From contig NZ_JAAGKO020000007.1 in NCBI RefSeq assembly GCF_027947535.2, forward strand, positions 1-64,000: a stretch of DNA of 64,000 nt, written 5' to 3'. Below, in pieces: positions 26,234 through 34,792 of the stretch. The notes below the pieces were generated by a model. The model worked only from the letters and a program-made list of their open reading frames with translations. It did no database searches and was not told where the DNA came from. The DNA is from Streptantibioticus silvisoli (GTDB lineage: Bacteria; Actinomycetota; Actinomycetes; Streptomycetales; Streptomycetaceae). How positions within the stretch are numbered: the first letter of the stretch is position 1; each line of letters begins with the position of its first letter. The translations under genes were made by a program, and so were the position numbers.

Positions 26234-27442
26234 ATGCCGCTCGACACCGCCCCGGACGTCCTCGACTGGCCGTTCGCCCGCACCGAGGACGGCGAACCCC
26301 CCGCCATCCTCGCGCAGTTGCGCGCCCAGCCGCCCCGCGTGGTCCGGCTGCCGGCCGGCGCCGCGCCGGCCCGGCTCGCCTGGCTGGTGACCCGCTACCA
26401 CGACGTGAAGCAGGCCCTGTCGGACCCCCGGCTGAGCGCCGACGAGCGGCGGCCGGGGGCGCCGGTGCGCATCCAGGTGCCGCCCGGCGGCAACCCGAGT
26501 TCCTTCCTGCGCCTGGACGACCCCGACCACGCCCGGCTGCGGGGCATGATCCAGAACGAGTTCACCATGCGCCGGGTCCGCCGGCTGACCGAGCCGATCC
26601 AGCGGCTCACCGACGAACTGCTCGACCGGTTCGCCGAGTCGCCGCAGCCGTCCGACCTGCACGACGCGTTCTCCCGGAAGCTGCCCACGCTGGTCATCGG
26701 CCGGCTGCTGGGCGTCCCGCAGGAGGACTCCGGGTTCTTCGTGGAGAAGACCAGGACGACCATCAGCCAGGAGGACCCGGCCAAGTCCCAGGCGGCGTTC
26801 ATCGAGATGAGCGAGTACCTCGGCAAACTGGCCGAGTACAAGCGCGACCACCCCGGCGACGACCTGATCAGCACCCTGGCGGTGAAGTACCTCGCCCCCG
26901 GGGAGATCACCCTGGACGAACTGGTCGGCGTCGCCCGCCTGGTGCTGGTCGCCGGCCACGAGACCACCACCAACCAGATCGCCCTGAACATCCTGAGCCT
27001 GCTGCTGGACGACGAACTGCGGGAGCGGGTCGCGGCCGACGACGGCGCGGCCATCGCGAACTTCGTCGAGGAGTCCATGCGGTACTGGTCGATCTCCCAG
27101 GACGCGATGGTGCGGCAGGCGCTGGAGGACATGGAACTGGGCGGGGTGCGCATCGCCGCCGGCGACGCGGTGGTCATCTCGGTGCCCGCCGCCAACCACG
27201 ACGAGAAGGTGTTCGGCTGCCCGCGCCGGATCGACGTCGACCGCGACACCAGCGCCCACCTGCAATGGGGCCACGGCCCGCACTACTGCCAGGGCGCCCC
27301 GCTGGCCCGGCTGGAGATGGAACTGTCCCTGCGGTCCCTGCTGCGCCGCTTCCCCCGGCTGCGCCTCGCGGAGGACGCCCGCGCGGTCTTCCGCCGGGGC
27401 ACGGTCTTCCACGGGGTCACCCGCCTGCCGGTGACGTGGTGA
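26234..27442 (+). CDS. Cytochrome P450
   Basis: A 402-residue bacterial class I P450 (CYP). It has the I-helix AGHETTTNQ, the ExxR motif in EESMRYW and the heme loop WGHGPHYCQGAPLARLE with the thiolate Cys. The loop starts with Trp where Phe is usual. It would hydroxylate or further oxidise the polyketide or alkyl chain; ferredoxin partners must come from elsewhere (the nearest is at 50482). The ATG is preceded by AAGGAG. It lies between the TetR gene and the exporter and belongs to the cluster by position. Confidence 0.93.
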   Translation: MPLDTAPDVLDWPFARTEDGEPPAILAQLRAQPPRVVRLPAGAAPARLAWLVTRYHDVKQALSDPRLSADERRPGAPVRIQVPPGGNPSSFLRLDDPDHARLRGMIQNEFTMRRVRRLTEPIQRLTDELLDRFAESPQPSDLHDAFSRKLPTLVIGRLLGVPQEDSGFFVEKTRTTISQEDPAKSQAAFIEMSEYLGKLAEYKRDHPGDDLISTLAVKYLAPGEITLDELVGVARLVLVAGHETTTNQIALNILSLLLDDELRERVAADDGAAIANFVEESMRYWSISQDAMVRQALEDMELGGVRIAAGDAVVISVPAANHDEKVFGCPRRIDVDRDTSAHLQWGHGPHYCQGAPLARLEMELSLRSLLRRFPRLRLAEDARAVFRRGTVFHGVTRLPVTW

Positions 27443-27692
27443 CACCGACGCGCCGGTGACCCGCCGGTGGCGTGGTGACGCCGAGGCCGCGGTGACGTAC
27501 CGGTGGCCCGGCCGCGCCGACGCCCCGGTGCTCCGCCGCCGACCGCCCGGCACCGGGGCCTGCCGCCGCACGCCGATCACGGTGCCGCGGCGGGCCGCCG
27601 GCCGGGCGTGCGCGGGGGCCCGGCGGCGGCCCGTGCGACGTCGCGCGCGGTCGCCGGGCACCGCTCCCCCGGGGCCCGGCCGGCCTCCCGGC

Positions 27693-27709
27693 ATTACCTG
27701 GGACGTAAT
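27693..27709. promoter_or_regulatory. Operator-like palindrome, copy 3, before the MFS exporter
   Basis: ATTAC-N7-GTAAT with perfect 5-bp arms and the same spacing as copies 1 and 2, but a different centre (CTGGGAC). It is about 88 bp before the exporter start, within an otherwise gene-free 354-bp interval (27443-27796) that also has short CCGGTGACG-like repeats near 27445-27500. Confidence 0.72.
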
Positions 27710-27796
27710 TGCCACCCTCCGGGAGCGTTGCCAGGCTTGATGACGTGACCACTCCCGCGCCGCACGGCCGGGAACGATGACAGGAGCGCCAACCGT

Positions 27797-29230
27797 ATGA
27801 CCTCCGAAGCAACCCCACGCCTCGCTCTCGAGGACGACACCCGGCCGGCCGCGCCCTCGGCCACCGCGTTGATCGTGGTCCTGGTCGGCACGTTCATCAC
27901 GGTTCTCGACTACTTCATCGCCAACGTCGCGATCCCGTCCATCCAGAGCGACCTGCACGCCGGGTCGACGCAGGGCCAGATGGTGATCATCGGCTACGGC
28001 GTCGCCTTCACCGCCGGCCTGATCACCGGAGGCCGGGTCGGCGACCTCTACGGCCGCCGCCGGATGTTCGTGCTGGGCATGGTGTTCTTCGCGCTCAGCT
28101 CCGCCGCCTGCGGTCTGGCGCCCGACGCCGGAGCGCTGATCGCGGGACGGGTCGTGCAGGGCGTCGCCGCCGCGCTGATGGTCCCGCAGGTGCTGGGCAT
28201 CATCGGCACCGTCTACCAGGGCGCGCACCGCGCGCGGGCGTTCACCCTGTACGGCCTCGTCATCGGGATGGCCGGCGTCTTCGGCCAGCTGATCGGCGGC
28301 GCGCTGATCACCTGGAACGTGGCGGGCGCGAGCTGGCGGGCCATCTTCCTGATCAACATCCCGCTGTGCGTGGTGGCACTGGCCCTCGTCCGCCGCTCCG
28401 TCCCCGAGTCCAGGGCCGCCGCCGGCAGCCGGCTGGACATGATCGGCGCGGCTCTCGTCACCGCCGCCCTGGCCCTGCTGGTCTTCGCGCTCGTCGAGGG
28501 CCGCGCGCAGGGCTGGCCGGCCTGGAGCTGGGCGTGCCTGGCCGCCGCGGCCGTCCTGACCGCGGCCGCCGTACGGCACGTGCGCCGCACCGCCGCGGCC
28601 GGCCGGGGGCCGCTGGTCGCCCCCGCCCTGTTCCGCTCGCGCCCCTTCTCCCTCGGCCTGGCCGCCACCGGCGCCTACTTCCTCGCCATGGGATCGTTCT
28701 TCTTCGTCCTCGCCCTCTACCTCCAGTTCGGCCGGGGCATGTCCGCGCTCGGCTCGGGCACCGTCTTCCTCGCGGTGGGCGGCGGCTACTTCGCCGCCTC
28801 GGTCTTCTCCTCCCGCTTCACCGACGTGGTGGCCGGCCGGATCGCCGCCGGTCCGGTGACCCTCGCCGCCGGCTACGTCCTGCTCGGTCTGGCGATCGCC
28901 CACGTCGGCACCGGCGGCCAGGTGCTGTGGCTGGTGCTCCCGCTGGTGGTGGCCGGCCTGGGCATGGGCCTGACCACCGGTCCGCTGACCAACCTGGTGC
29001 TCGCCTCGGCGGACCCCGAACACGCCGCGTCGGCCTCCGGGCTGCTCAACACCGCGCAGGAGGGCTGCGCCGCGATCGGCGTCGCCATCGCCGGCACCTT
29101 CTTCTTCCCCGCCCTGGGACACCACGGCGACTACGCCCACGCGCTCGACGTCACCCTGGCACCGCTCGTCGTCTTCTGCGCCGTGGCCGCCGTCCTCGTC
29201 CTGCTGACCCGCTCCCGCGCCAAGGTCTAG
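27797..29230 (+). CDS. MFS drug exporter, DHA2 (14-helix) type
   Basis: A 477-residue major-facilitator transporter with the DHA2 signature LDYFIANVAIPSIQSDL in helix 1, GGRVGDLYGRRRMFVLG in the helix 2-3 loop and about 14 hydrophobic segments. It would export the cluster product by proton antiport and give self-resistance, as VlmF does for valanimycin. Operator copy 3 upstream suggests control by the TetR protein at 25449, a classical repressor/exporter pair. The ATG has CAGGAG ten bases upstream. A strong hairpin follows the stop. Confidence 0.92.
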   Translation: MTSEATPRLALEDDTRPAAPSATALIVVLVGTFITVLDYFIANVAIPSIQSDLHAGSTQGQMVIIGYGVAFTAGLITGGRVGDLYGRRRMFVLGMVFFALSSAACGLAPDAGALIAGRVVQGVAAALMVPQVLGIIGTVYQGAHRARAFTLYGLVIGMAGVFGQLIGGALITWNVAGASWRAIFLINIPLCVVALALVRRSVPESRAAAGSRLDMIGAALVTAALALLVFALVEGRAQGWPAWSWACLAAAAVLTAAAVRHVRRTAAAGRGPLVAPALFRSRPFSLGLAATGAYFLAMGSFFFVLALYLQFGRGMSALGSGTVFLAVGGGYFAASVFSSRFTDVVAGRIAAGPVTLAAGYVLLGLAIAHVGTGGQVLWLVLPLVVAGLGMGLTTGPLTNLVLASADPEHAASASGLLNTAQEGCAAIGVAIAGTFFFPALGHHGDYAHALDVTLAPLVVFCAVAAVLVLLTRSRAKV

Positions 29231-29254
29231 TCCGAGCCGGCGCGGGAGGTTCTG

Positions 29255-29292
29255 CGGGCGGGCGGCGCGTCATCGGGCGCGCCGCCCGCCCG
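29255..29292 (+). terminator. Strong GC hairpin after the exporter
   Basis: Perfect 15-bp stem (CGGGCGGGCGGCGCG at 29255-29269 and its complement at 29278-29292) with an 8-base loop, 24 bp after the MFS stop. There is no U-tract, which is usual for actinomycete terminators. Confidence 0.8.
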
Positions 29293-29345
29293 GCAAGCGC
29301 TCCACCGCCCCCATCACTTCCAGGAGTTCCAGGAGGTCCATCACC

Positions 29346-30179
29346 ATGCCCTACACCACGACCAGGGACGGTACGCGGCTGCGCTACGACGACTGGGGCG
29401 ACGGCCGTCCGGTCGTCCTGCTCGGCACGGCGATGATGGACCACCGGATGTGGGAGTTCCAGGCCGGCTTCCTGGCCGAGCACGGCCTGCGCTGCGTCAG
29501 CTACGACCGGCGCGGCTGCGGTGCCTCCGACACCCCGTGGCAGGGCTACGACTACGACACCCTCGCCGACGACCTGGCCGACCTGCTGGACCACCTCGAC
29601 CTGCGGGACGTGCTGCTGGTCGGCTACGCGGTCGGCGGCGGCGAAGCGGTGCGCTACCTGTCCCGGCACGGGGGCGAGGGCCGGGTCGGCAAGCTCGCGC
29701 TCGTCGCCTCCACCACCCCGTTCCTGCTGCGGACCGAGGACAACCCCGACGGCCTCGACATCGCCCTGTTCGACGAGATGGCCCAGGCCATCCGGCACGA
29801 CCGCGCGCAGTGGCTCGGGCAGCTCAGCGGCCCGTTCTTCGGCGGTCCCGGGGGCGACCCGGCCCAGCTGCCGATCTCCGCCGAACTCGCCGACTGGCTG
29901 GTCCGCACCGCGCTGGACACCTCCCCCCGGGCCGGCGTCGAGATCTACCGCACCCTGTTCACCACCGACCAGCGTGCCGAGACGGCGGCGGTGACCGTGC
30001 CCACCTTGATCATCCACGGCGCCGCCGACCTGGGCGCGCCCTACGCGCTGTGCGCGCCCAGGACGCACGACCTGATCAAGGGCAGCGAGCTGATCACCTA
30101 CGAGGGCGCCGCGCACGGCCTGTTCGCCACCCACGCCGACCGGCTCAACGAGGACCTGCTGACGTTCGCGAAGAGCTGA
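29346..30179 (+). CDS. Alpha/beta-hydrolase-fold protein lacking the nucleophilic Ser
   Basis: A 277-residue alpha/beta-hydrolase of the haloperoxidase/esterase type by sequence: RRGCGASDTPWQGYDYDTLADDLADLLDHL and the C-terminal TYEGAAHGLFATH are typical. The nucleophile elbow, normally GHSMGG, reads LVGYAVGGGE, so Ser is replaced by Ala (GCG), while the C-terminal His remains. The loop after the first strand is also atypical (GTAMMDHRMW). It is unlikely to be an ordinary hydrolase; it may be a binding protein, or use another chemistry such as cofactor-free oxygenation or lyase activity. AGGAGG precedes the ATG. It is the last gene I assign to the cluster. Confidence 0.82.
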   Translation: MPYTTTRDGTRLRYDDWGDGRPVVLLGTAMMDHRMWEFQAGFLAEHGLRCVSYDRRGCGASDTPWQGYDYDTLADDLADLLDHLDLRDVLLVGYAVGGGEAVRYLSRHGGEGRVGKLALVASTTPFLLRTEDNPDGLDIALFDEMAQAIRHDRAQWLGQLSGPFFGGPGGDPAQLPISAELADWLVRTALDTSPRAGVEIYRTLFTTDQRAETAAVTVPTLIIHGAADLGAPYALCAPRTHDLIKGSELITYEGAAHGLFATHADRLNEDLLTFAKS

Positions 30180-30363
30180 CGGAGCCGGTCCCTGCGGGGC
30201 GTGCGGCGGCGTGCCGTGCGCTCCGCAGGCAACGGTGCCCGGCCGGTCCCCTGCGGCTCGACGCCGGTGATCGCCGGGGTGCGCTTGCCGGGGTCGCCGG
30301 CGTCGTCCGCTGCGGGTGGGCGTGGGCGTGGGTGGGGGTTCAGGGGCAGGGTCAGGGTCAGGG

Positions 30364-31131
30364 TCAGGGCAGGGTGAGGATGCGGGGGCCGTCGTTAGTG
30401 ATGGCGACGGTGTGTTCGATGTGGGCGGCGCGGCTGCCGTCGGTGGTGCGCAGGGTCCAGCCGTCCGGGTCGGTGTGGTACTCGTTGTGCCCGCCGGCCA
30501 TGAGCATGGGTTCGATGGCGAGGGTGAGGCCGTGGCGCAGGGGGAAGCCGCGGCCGGGGCGTCCGTGGTTGGGGACGTGGGGGTCCTCGTGCATCCGGCG
30601 GCCGATGCCGTGGCCGCCGAAGTCGGTCGGCATGCCGCACTTGGCGGTACGGGCGACGGTGCTGACGGCGTGGGCGATGTCGCCGATGCGGTGGCCGACG
30701 GTGGCGGCGGCGATGCCGGCGTCCAGGGCCCGCTGGGTGGCGGCGATGAGTTCGAGGTCGGCGGGGCGGGGGGTGCCGGTGGTGAAGCTGATCGCGGCGT
30801 CGCCAGTCCAGCCGTCGAGTTCGGCTCCGCAGTCGAGGCTGACCAGGTCGCCGTCGCGCAGGCGGTAGTCGCCGGGGATGCCGTGCACCACCGCGTCGTT
30901 GACGGAGGCGCAGATCACCGCGGGAAAGGGGCTGGGGGCGAACGAGGGCTGGTAGCCCAGGAACGGCGAACGTGCTCCGGCCCTGGTCAGCACGGCTCGG
31001 GCGGCTTCGTCGAGCTCGCGCAGGCGCACCCCCACGCCTGCCGCCTCGCGGGCGGCCGCGAGGGCGTTGGCCACGACCCGTCCGGCCTCGCGCATCAACT
31101 CCAGTGCCGTGTCGGTCTTGATCTCCACCAT
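30364..31131 (-). CDS. map: Methionine aminopeptidase, type I
   Basis: A 255-residue metalloenzyme that removes the N-terminal methionine of new proteins. All five metal ligands are recognisable: Asp in SLDCGAELDGW and GDAAISF, His in GGHGIGRRMHEDP, Glu in LAIEPML and Glu in AAHIEHTVAI. The length is normal for the short type I form. Streptomycetes often have several map paralogues; this one is divergent from a small XRE regulator with a shared palindrome, so it seems to be a regulated extra copy. A short run of GGTCAG repeats lies just after the stop (about 30340-30370). Confidence 0.95.
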   Translation of the reverse strand: MVEIKTDTALELMREAGRVVANALAAAREAAGVGVRLRELDEAARAVLTRAGARSPFLGYQPSFAPSPFPAVICASVNDAVVHGIPGDYRLRDGDLVSLDCGAELDGWTGDAAISFTTGTPRPADLELIAATQRALDAGIAAATVGHRIGDIAHAVSTVARTAKCGMPTDFGGHGIGRRMHEDPHVPNHGRPGRGFPLRHGLTLAIEPMLMAGGHNEYHTDPDGWTLRTTDGSRAAHIEHTVAITNDGPRILTLP

Positions 31132-31164
31132 GTGCCGTGACTCCCTGCCATGCGACGCTACCCA

Positions 31165-31186
31165 ATACTTATACCGGTATTAGTAT
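31165..31186. promoter_or_regulatory. 22-bp AT-rich palindrome between map and XRE genes
   Basis: The sequence ATACTTATACCGGTATTAGT plus AT is a 22-bp palindrome with one mismatched pair, in a strongly AT-rich island. TAGTAT (31181-31186) is a good -10 element about seven bases before the XRE ATG at 31194, so the XRE mRNA is probably leaderless. The other strand offers a -10-like element for map. Binding by the XRE protein would control both promoters. Confidence 0.82.
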
Positions 31187-31193
31187 CACGGGC

Positions 31194-31481
31194 ATGGTGA
31201 GAGTTCCTTTGAGCCCGCAAGAGCGCCGACGCGGAGAGCGCTTCGGCGCCCTGCTGCGCCAGGCCCGTGGCGAGCGCAGCATGGTGGACGTGGCGGCGGC
31301 GGCCGGAGTGTCCGCGGAGACACTCCGCAAGATCGAGACCGGCCGGGCCCCGACCCCCGCCTTCTTCACCATCGCCGCCCTGGCCCACGCGCTCGACCTG
31401 TCCCTGGACGACCTGGCCACCGCCTGCGCGCAGGACACCGACGCCGACGCCGGAGCCGGAGGGCAGGCCATGTCGGCGTGA
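31194..31481 (+). CDS. Small XRE-family regulator
   Basis: A 95-residue protein consisting of one XRE/Cro-C1 helix-turn-helix domain: FGALLRQARGERSMVDVAAAAGVSAETLRKIETGRAPTP-like residues occupy about 15-55. I use ATG 31194, because the upstream frame crosses the AT-rich palindrome and the -10 box. With no effector domain, it is likely a simple autoregulated repressor or activator of itself and the divergent map gene. A pairing of map with a small XRE gene recurs in streptomycetes. Confidence 0.88.
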   Translation: MVRVPLSPQERRRGERFGALLRQARGERSMVDVAAAAGVSAETLRKIETGRAPTPAFFTIAALAHALDLSLDDLATACAQDTDADAGAGGQAMSA

Positions 31482-31815
31482 CCATCGACCGGCATGTCGG
31501 CCGACCGGAAGGCGGAGGTCCCTGACGCGGCACGGGAGCGGTGGCCCTCGCCGTACGGCAACGTGTCCGGCAGCGGGGCGGGGCGCGCCGGGCCGGGTTG
31601 AGCCGGGGCCGGGCCGCGCCGGCGGAACGCCGGCCTGGCGTCGGCCACGTCGTCCAACGAGGGCTGCGTGGGCGCCAACGCCACATCGGTCGGCGCATCA
31701 GTCGTCGCCTCGTCCGCCTCCGGTGTCGCGAACCGCGTTGCCCGGCGGCGTACTTCACCACGTCCGCCGCCGGCGTCCTCTGACCGGTGCAGTCCCCAGG
31801 GACGTGGTGGCGGGT
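31482..31815. other. Gene-free interval after the XRE gene
   Basis: About 330 bp between convergent genes. Short frames exist but none resembles a family, and no hairpin, repeat or RNA gene could be recognised. Confidence 0.5.
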
Positions 31816-33048
31816 TCAGTCGACGAGCGCCTGGTGGACCAGCGCGCGCAGTTGGGCGCGCAGCGGATGGGTGCCGGAGGGCAGCAGCTGGGTGAAGAAC
31901 GACACCGTGATCTCCTCGGCGGGGTCGACCCAGAACAGCGTGCTGGCGGCGCCGCCCCAGCCGTACTCGCCGACCGAGGCGATGCCGCGCAGGGCCACCG
32001 GGTCACCGACCACGAAGAACCCCAGGCCGAAGCCGGTGCCGTCGAACGGCGTCTCGCTGAAGAGGGGACGGCCGAAGGCGGCCAGGTCCGCGCCGTGCGG
32101 CAGGTGGTTGCGGGTCATGTAGTCCACCGTGCGGCTGCCCATCAGCCGCACGCCGTCGTACGTTCCGCGGCCCAGCAGCATCTGGGTGAAGCGGTGGTAG
32201 TCGCGGGCGGTGCCCAGCAGTCCGCCGCCGCCGGACAGCGTGCGCGGCGGCCGGGAGCCGACCTTGCCGAGCTCACCGCCCGGGACGGCCGTACCGTCCG
32301 GTCCCGGCAAGTAGAGCGACGCGAGGCGGTCACGGCGTTCGGCGGGAACGTGGAAGGCGGCTTCGGTCATGCCGAGCGGTTCGAAGATCCGGGTGCGGAA
32401 GAACTCCTCCAGGCTGACGCCGGAGGCCACTTCGACGACGCGGCCGAGCACGTCGGTGGCCACGGAGTAGTTCCACCCGGTGCCCGGTTGGAACAGCAGC
32501 GGTATCCCGGACCACGCCTCGCAGCAGTCGGCCAGGTCGAAGCCGGCCGGCCGGCTCCACTCGAAACCCCGGGCCCGGTGGATGGCGTCGGCCGGGTGGG
32601 CGCGCATGAAGCCGTAGGTCAGCCCGGCGGTGTGGGTCAACAGGTGCCAGACGGTGGGCGGTTCGGCCACCGGAACGGTCGACGGGCGCAGGTCGCTGCC
32701 ACCGGTGTACACCCGCAGGTCCGCGAAGGGCGGGATGAAGTCGCTGACCGGATCGGTGAGTTGGAGCGCGCCCTCCTCGTAGAGCATCATCGCGGCCACC
32801 GAGGTGACCGGCTTGGACATCGAGTACCAGCGCCACACGGTGTCGTCGGTGACCGGCGCGCCGGACTCCAGGTCGCGGCTGCCGTACGTGGACAGGTGCG
32901 CCACCCGGCCGGCCCGGCTGATCGACAGCAGCCATCCGGGCAGCCGGCCGTCGTCGACGTAGGCGCGCAGGCGCCGGTCCACCCGCTCCAGCCGCCGCGC
33001 GTCGAAGCCGAGTTCCCCGGCCTCCGCCTCCACACCGAAGTCGCCCAT
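31816..33048 (-). CDS. Serine beta-lactamase-fold hydrolase (class C/EstB-like)
   Basis: A 410-residue penicillin-binding-protein/beta-lactamase-fold enzyme. The catalytic SxxK is SMSK in WRWYSMSKPVTS (about residue 80), the tyrosine motif is WNYSVATDVLG and the third motif is replaced by YGWGGAAS, as in EstB-type esterases. It probably cleaves esters or D-amino-acid peptides rather than antibiotics. No signal peptide is seen, so it should be cytosolic. ATG 33048 has GGAGG eight bases upstream; ATG 33063 would lie inside an upstream palindrome and is less likely. Confidence 0.88.
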   Translation of the reverse strand: MGDFGVEAEAGELGFDARRLERVDRRLRAYVDDGRLPGWLLSISRAGRVAHLSTYGSRDLESGAPVTDDTVWRWYSMSKPVTSVAAMMLYEEGALQLTDPVSDFIPPFADLRVYTGGSDLRPSTVPVAEPPTVWHLLTHTAGLTYGFMRAHPADAIHRARGFEWSRPAGFDLADCCEAWSGIPLLFQPGTGWNYSVATDVLGRVVEVASGVSLEEFFRTRIFEPLGMTEAAFHVPAERRDRLASLYLPGPDGTAVPGGELGKVGSRPPRTLSGGGGLLGTARDYHRFTQMLLGRGTYDGVRLMGSRTVDYMTRNHLPHGADLAAFGRPLFSETPFDGTGFGLGFFVVGDPVALRGIASVGEYGWGGAASTLFWVDPAEEITVSFFTQLLPSGTHPLRAQLRALVHQALVD

Positions 33049-33061
33049 CGCACATCCCTCC

Positions 33062-33079
33062 ATACCGCCCGAACGGTAT
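33062..33079. promoter_or_regulatory. Inverted repeat upstream of the beta-lactamase-fold gene
   Basis: ATACCG and CGGTAT arms flank a 6-bp spacer, 14 bp before the start codon at 33048. This is the usual place for a repressor site. No regulator gene is adjacent, so the binding protein is unknown. Confidence 0.6.
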
Positions 33080-33759
33080 CCGTACTATCAGATGACCGGC
33101 AGCCTGTCAGGAGGGCGAACGGGCCGCCCGGGGGGCGCTCCGTCGGGTTCGCGAAGGCGGAGGCCGGTTCCGCCGGAGGCCGATTCCGCCGGAGGTCGGT
33201 TCCGCCGGAGGTCGGGGGTGCGGGCCGGTTCCGCCGGAGGCCGGGTGGAGGCCGGGGGTGGAGACCGGTTCCGGATGCCGCCGCACCGGGCCGTGTCCGA
33301 GCCGTGGACGCGGAGGCGGGGTCGGGACAACGGACGGGCCGCTGCCGGGGTGCCGGTGATCAGACGCGGAACGTTGTCGAATCCGGTGCCGACGCGGGCC
33401 TCACCGTGGCCCTGCGCGTGGACGACGGGTGGTGCACCGGCCGCAACCCCGGGCCGCCAGCGAGCGCGGAACGGCTCGGGGCCGCGGGCGGGGGCGGCGG
33501 CGAGGCGCGTTCCGCGGAGATGCCCACCGCCGTCCGCCTCGCGAGCCCGCCAGGTCAGCGGCGAAGCCCCGCACACGGACCACGACACCGTCCGCGACGT
33601 ACGGCGAGTCGTGCGCCGACCGATGCCGTACGGCGACCCGCCCGCCACCCGCGGTGACGCGGCACCCGCCCTCCCGCCAGCCGCTGTCCTGCTGCGCCTC
33701 GCGCGCCACCCCGTGTGGGAGGGTCGGGGCCGGACGGCCGACACGATGGCGGAGGGCGG
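33080..33759. other. Gene-free interval with 16-bp repeats
   Basis: About 680 bp without a supportable gene between divergent transcription units. Three 16-bp units resembling GCCGGTTCCGCCGGAG run from 33163 to 33210, and a fourth partial copy follows near 33227. The frames that cross the region show no family features on either strand. Confidence 0.55.
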
Positions 33760-34590
33760 GTGGCGCGGGTGCGGGAGCGCTGGACGCGGTCGGGGGTGCG
33801 GCTGCGCGAGGCCGCCGTGCGGCCGGGCCGGTGGAACTGGCTGTTCGTGCCCGGCGGTCCCGGGCTGGGCTCGGAGTCGCTGGCCGATCTGGTGCGGGCG
33901 GTCGACGTCCCGGGCCGCTCCTGGCTGGTGGACCTGCCGGGCGACGGCTCCAACCGCGCTCTGCCCGGCGTCCCTCCCGACCCGTACCGGCGGTGGCCGC
34001 ACGTGCTGGCCGAGGCGGCGGAGAAGCTGGACCACGTCGTCCTGGCGGGCCACTCGACCGGTGCGATGTTCATCCTGTCGGTGCCGGCGCTGGCGGAACG
34101 GGCCGCCGGGCTCGCCCTGATCAGCGGGGCACCGCACTCCGGCTGGCGGGACGCCTTCGCCGCCTACGCCGCCGGCCACCCGCTCCCGGCCGTCGAAGCG
34201 GCGGCGGCCCAGTACGACCGCACCCCGGACGACCGGACCCTGCGCGCCCTGACCCTGGCCGCCGCCCCCTGGAACTTCGGCGCCGGCGCACTGCCCGCCG
34301 GACGCGAACTGCTCCAGGGCCTGCCGTACTGCCACGCCGCCGTGGCCTGGGCGGACGCCGGTTTCGACGCCGGCTACCGCGCGCGCTGGGTGCCGTCGAC
34401 GATCCCGGCGCTGATCGTCAGCGGCGAACACGACCACGTCGTCGACCAGCGCCTGTGGGACGCCGAGCCCGGCTTCGCCCGTCCCCCGGTGACCCGCCAC
34501 GTGATCCCCGGCGCCGGCCACTGGCCGTGGCTCGACGACCCGGCGGCCGTCCGTACGGCCTTCGCGGAGCTGACGGACCGCTTGGCGTAG
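33760..34590 (+). CDS. Alpha/beta hydrolase
   Basis: A 276-residue alpha/beta hydrolase with a complete catalytic set: nucleophile Ser in VLAGHSTGAMF, acid in VSGEHDHVVD and His in VIPGAGHWPWLDD. The oxyanion strand reads WLFVPGGPGLGSES. Such enzymes cleave esters, lactones or peptides (the GGPGLG form recalls prolyl aminopeptidases). The GTG start has GGAGG four bases upstream; longer starts would run into spacer DNA. It stands alone and its substrate is unknown. Confidence 0.85.
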   Translation: MARVRERWTRSGVRLREAAVRPGRWNWLFVPGGPGLGSESLADLVRAVDVPGRSWLVDLPGDGSNRALPGVPPDPYRRWPHVLAEAAEKLDHVVLAGHSTGAMFILSVPALAERAAGLALISGAPHSGWRDAFAAYAAGHPLPAVEAAAAQYDRTPDDRTLRALTLAAAPWNFGAGALPAGRELLQGLPYCHAAVAWADAGFDAGYRARWVPSTIPALIVSGEHDHVVDQRLWDAEPGFARPPVTRHVIPGAGHWPWLDDPAAVRTAFAELTDRLA

Positions 34591-34792
34591 CGGTACGTCG
34601 GGTACGCCGCGGTGACGTGCCCCCGCGGTGACGTGGCGATGCCGTCCGTTGCCGCGGTGCGTCGGGGTGACGTGGTGCCGTCGCGGTCCCGTCAGGTTGT
34701 CGCGGAGACGTCGCGTTGCCGGGCCGCGTGGTGAACGGGCCCCGGGCCGCCGGGCGTTGGAGCTCGGCGGCCCGGCCCGGTGCGGCGGTGGC

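Noticed and set aside
26213-29140. 975-codon open frame on the minus strand
   Set aside because: Mirror of the P450 and MFS genes with Gly/Arg/His-rich, domain-free translation.
33080-33759. Coding frames across the repeat-rich interval
   Set aside because: All frames give low-complexity Arg/Gly/Pro peptides without ribosome-binding sites or family motifs.
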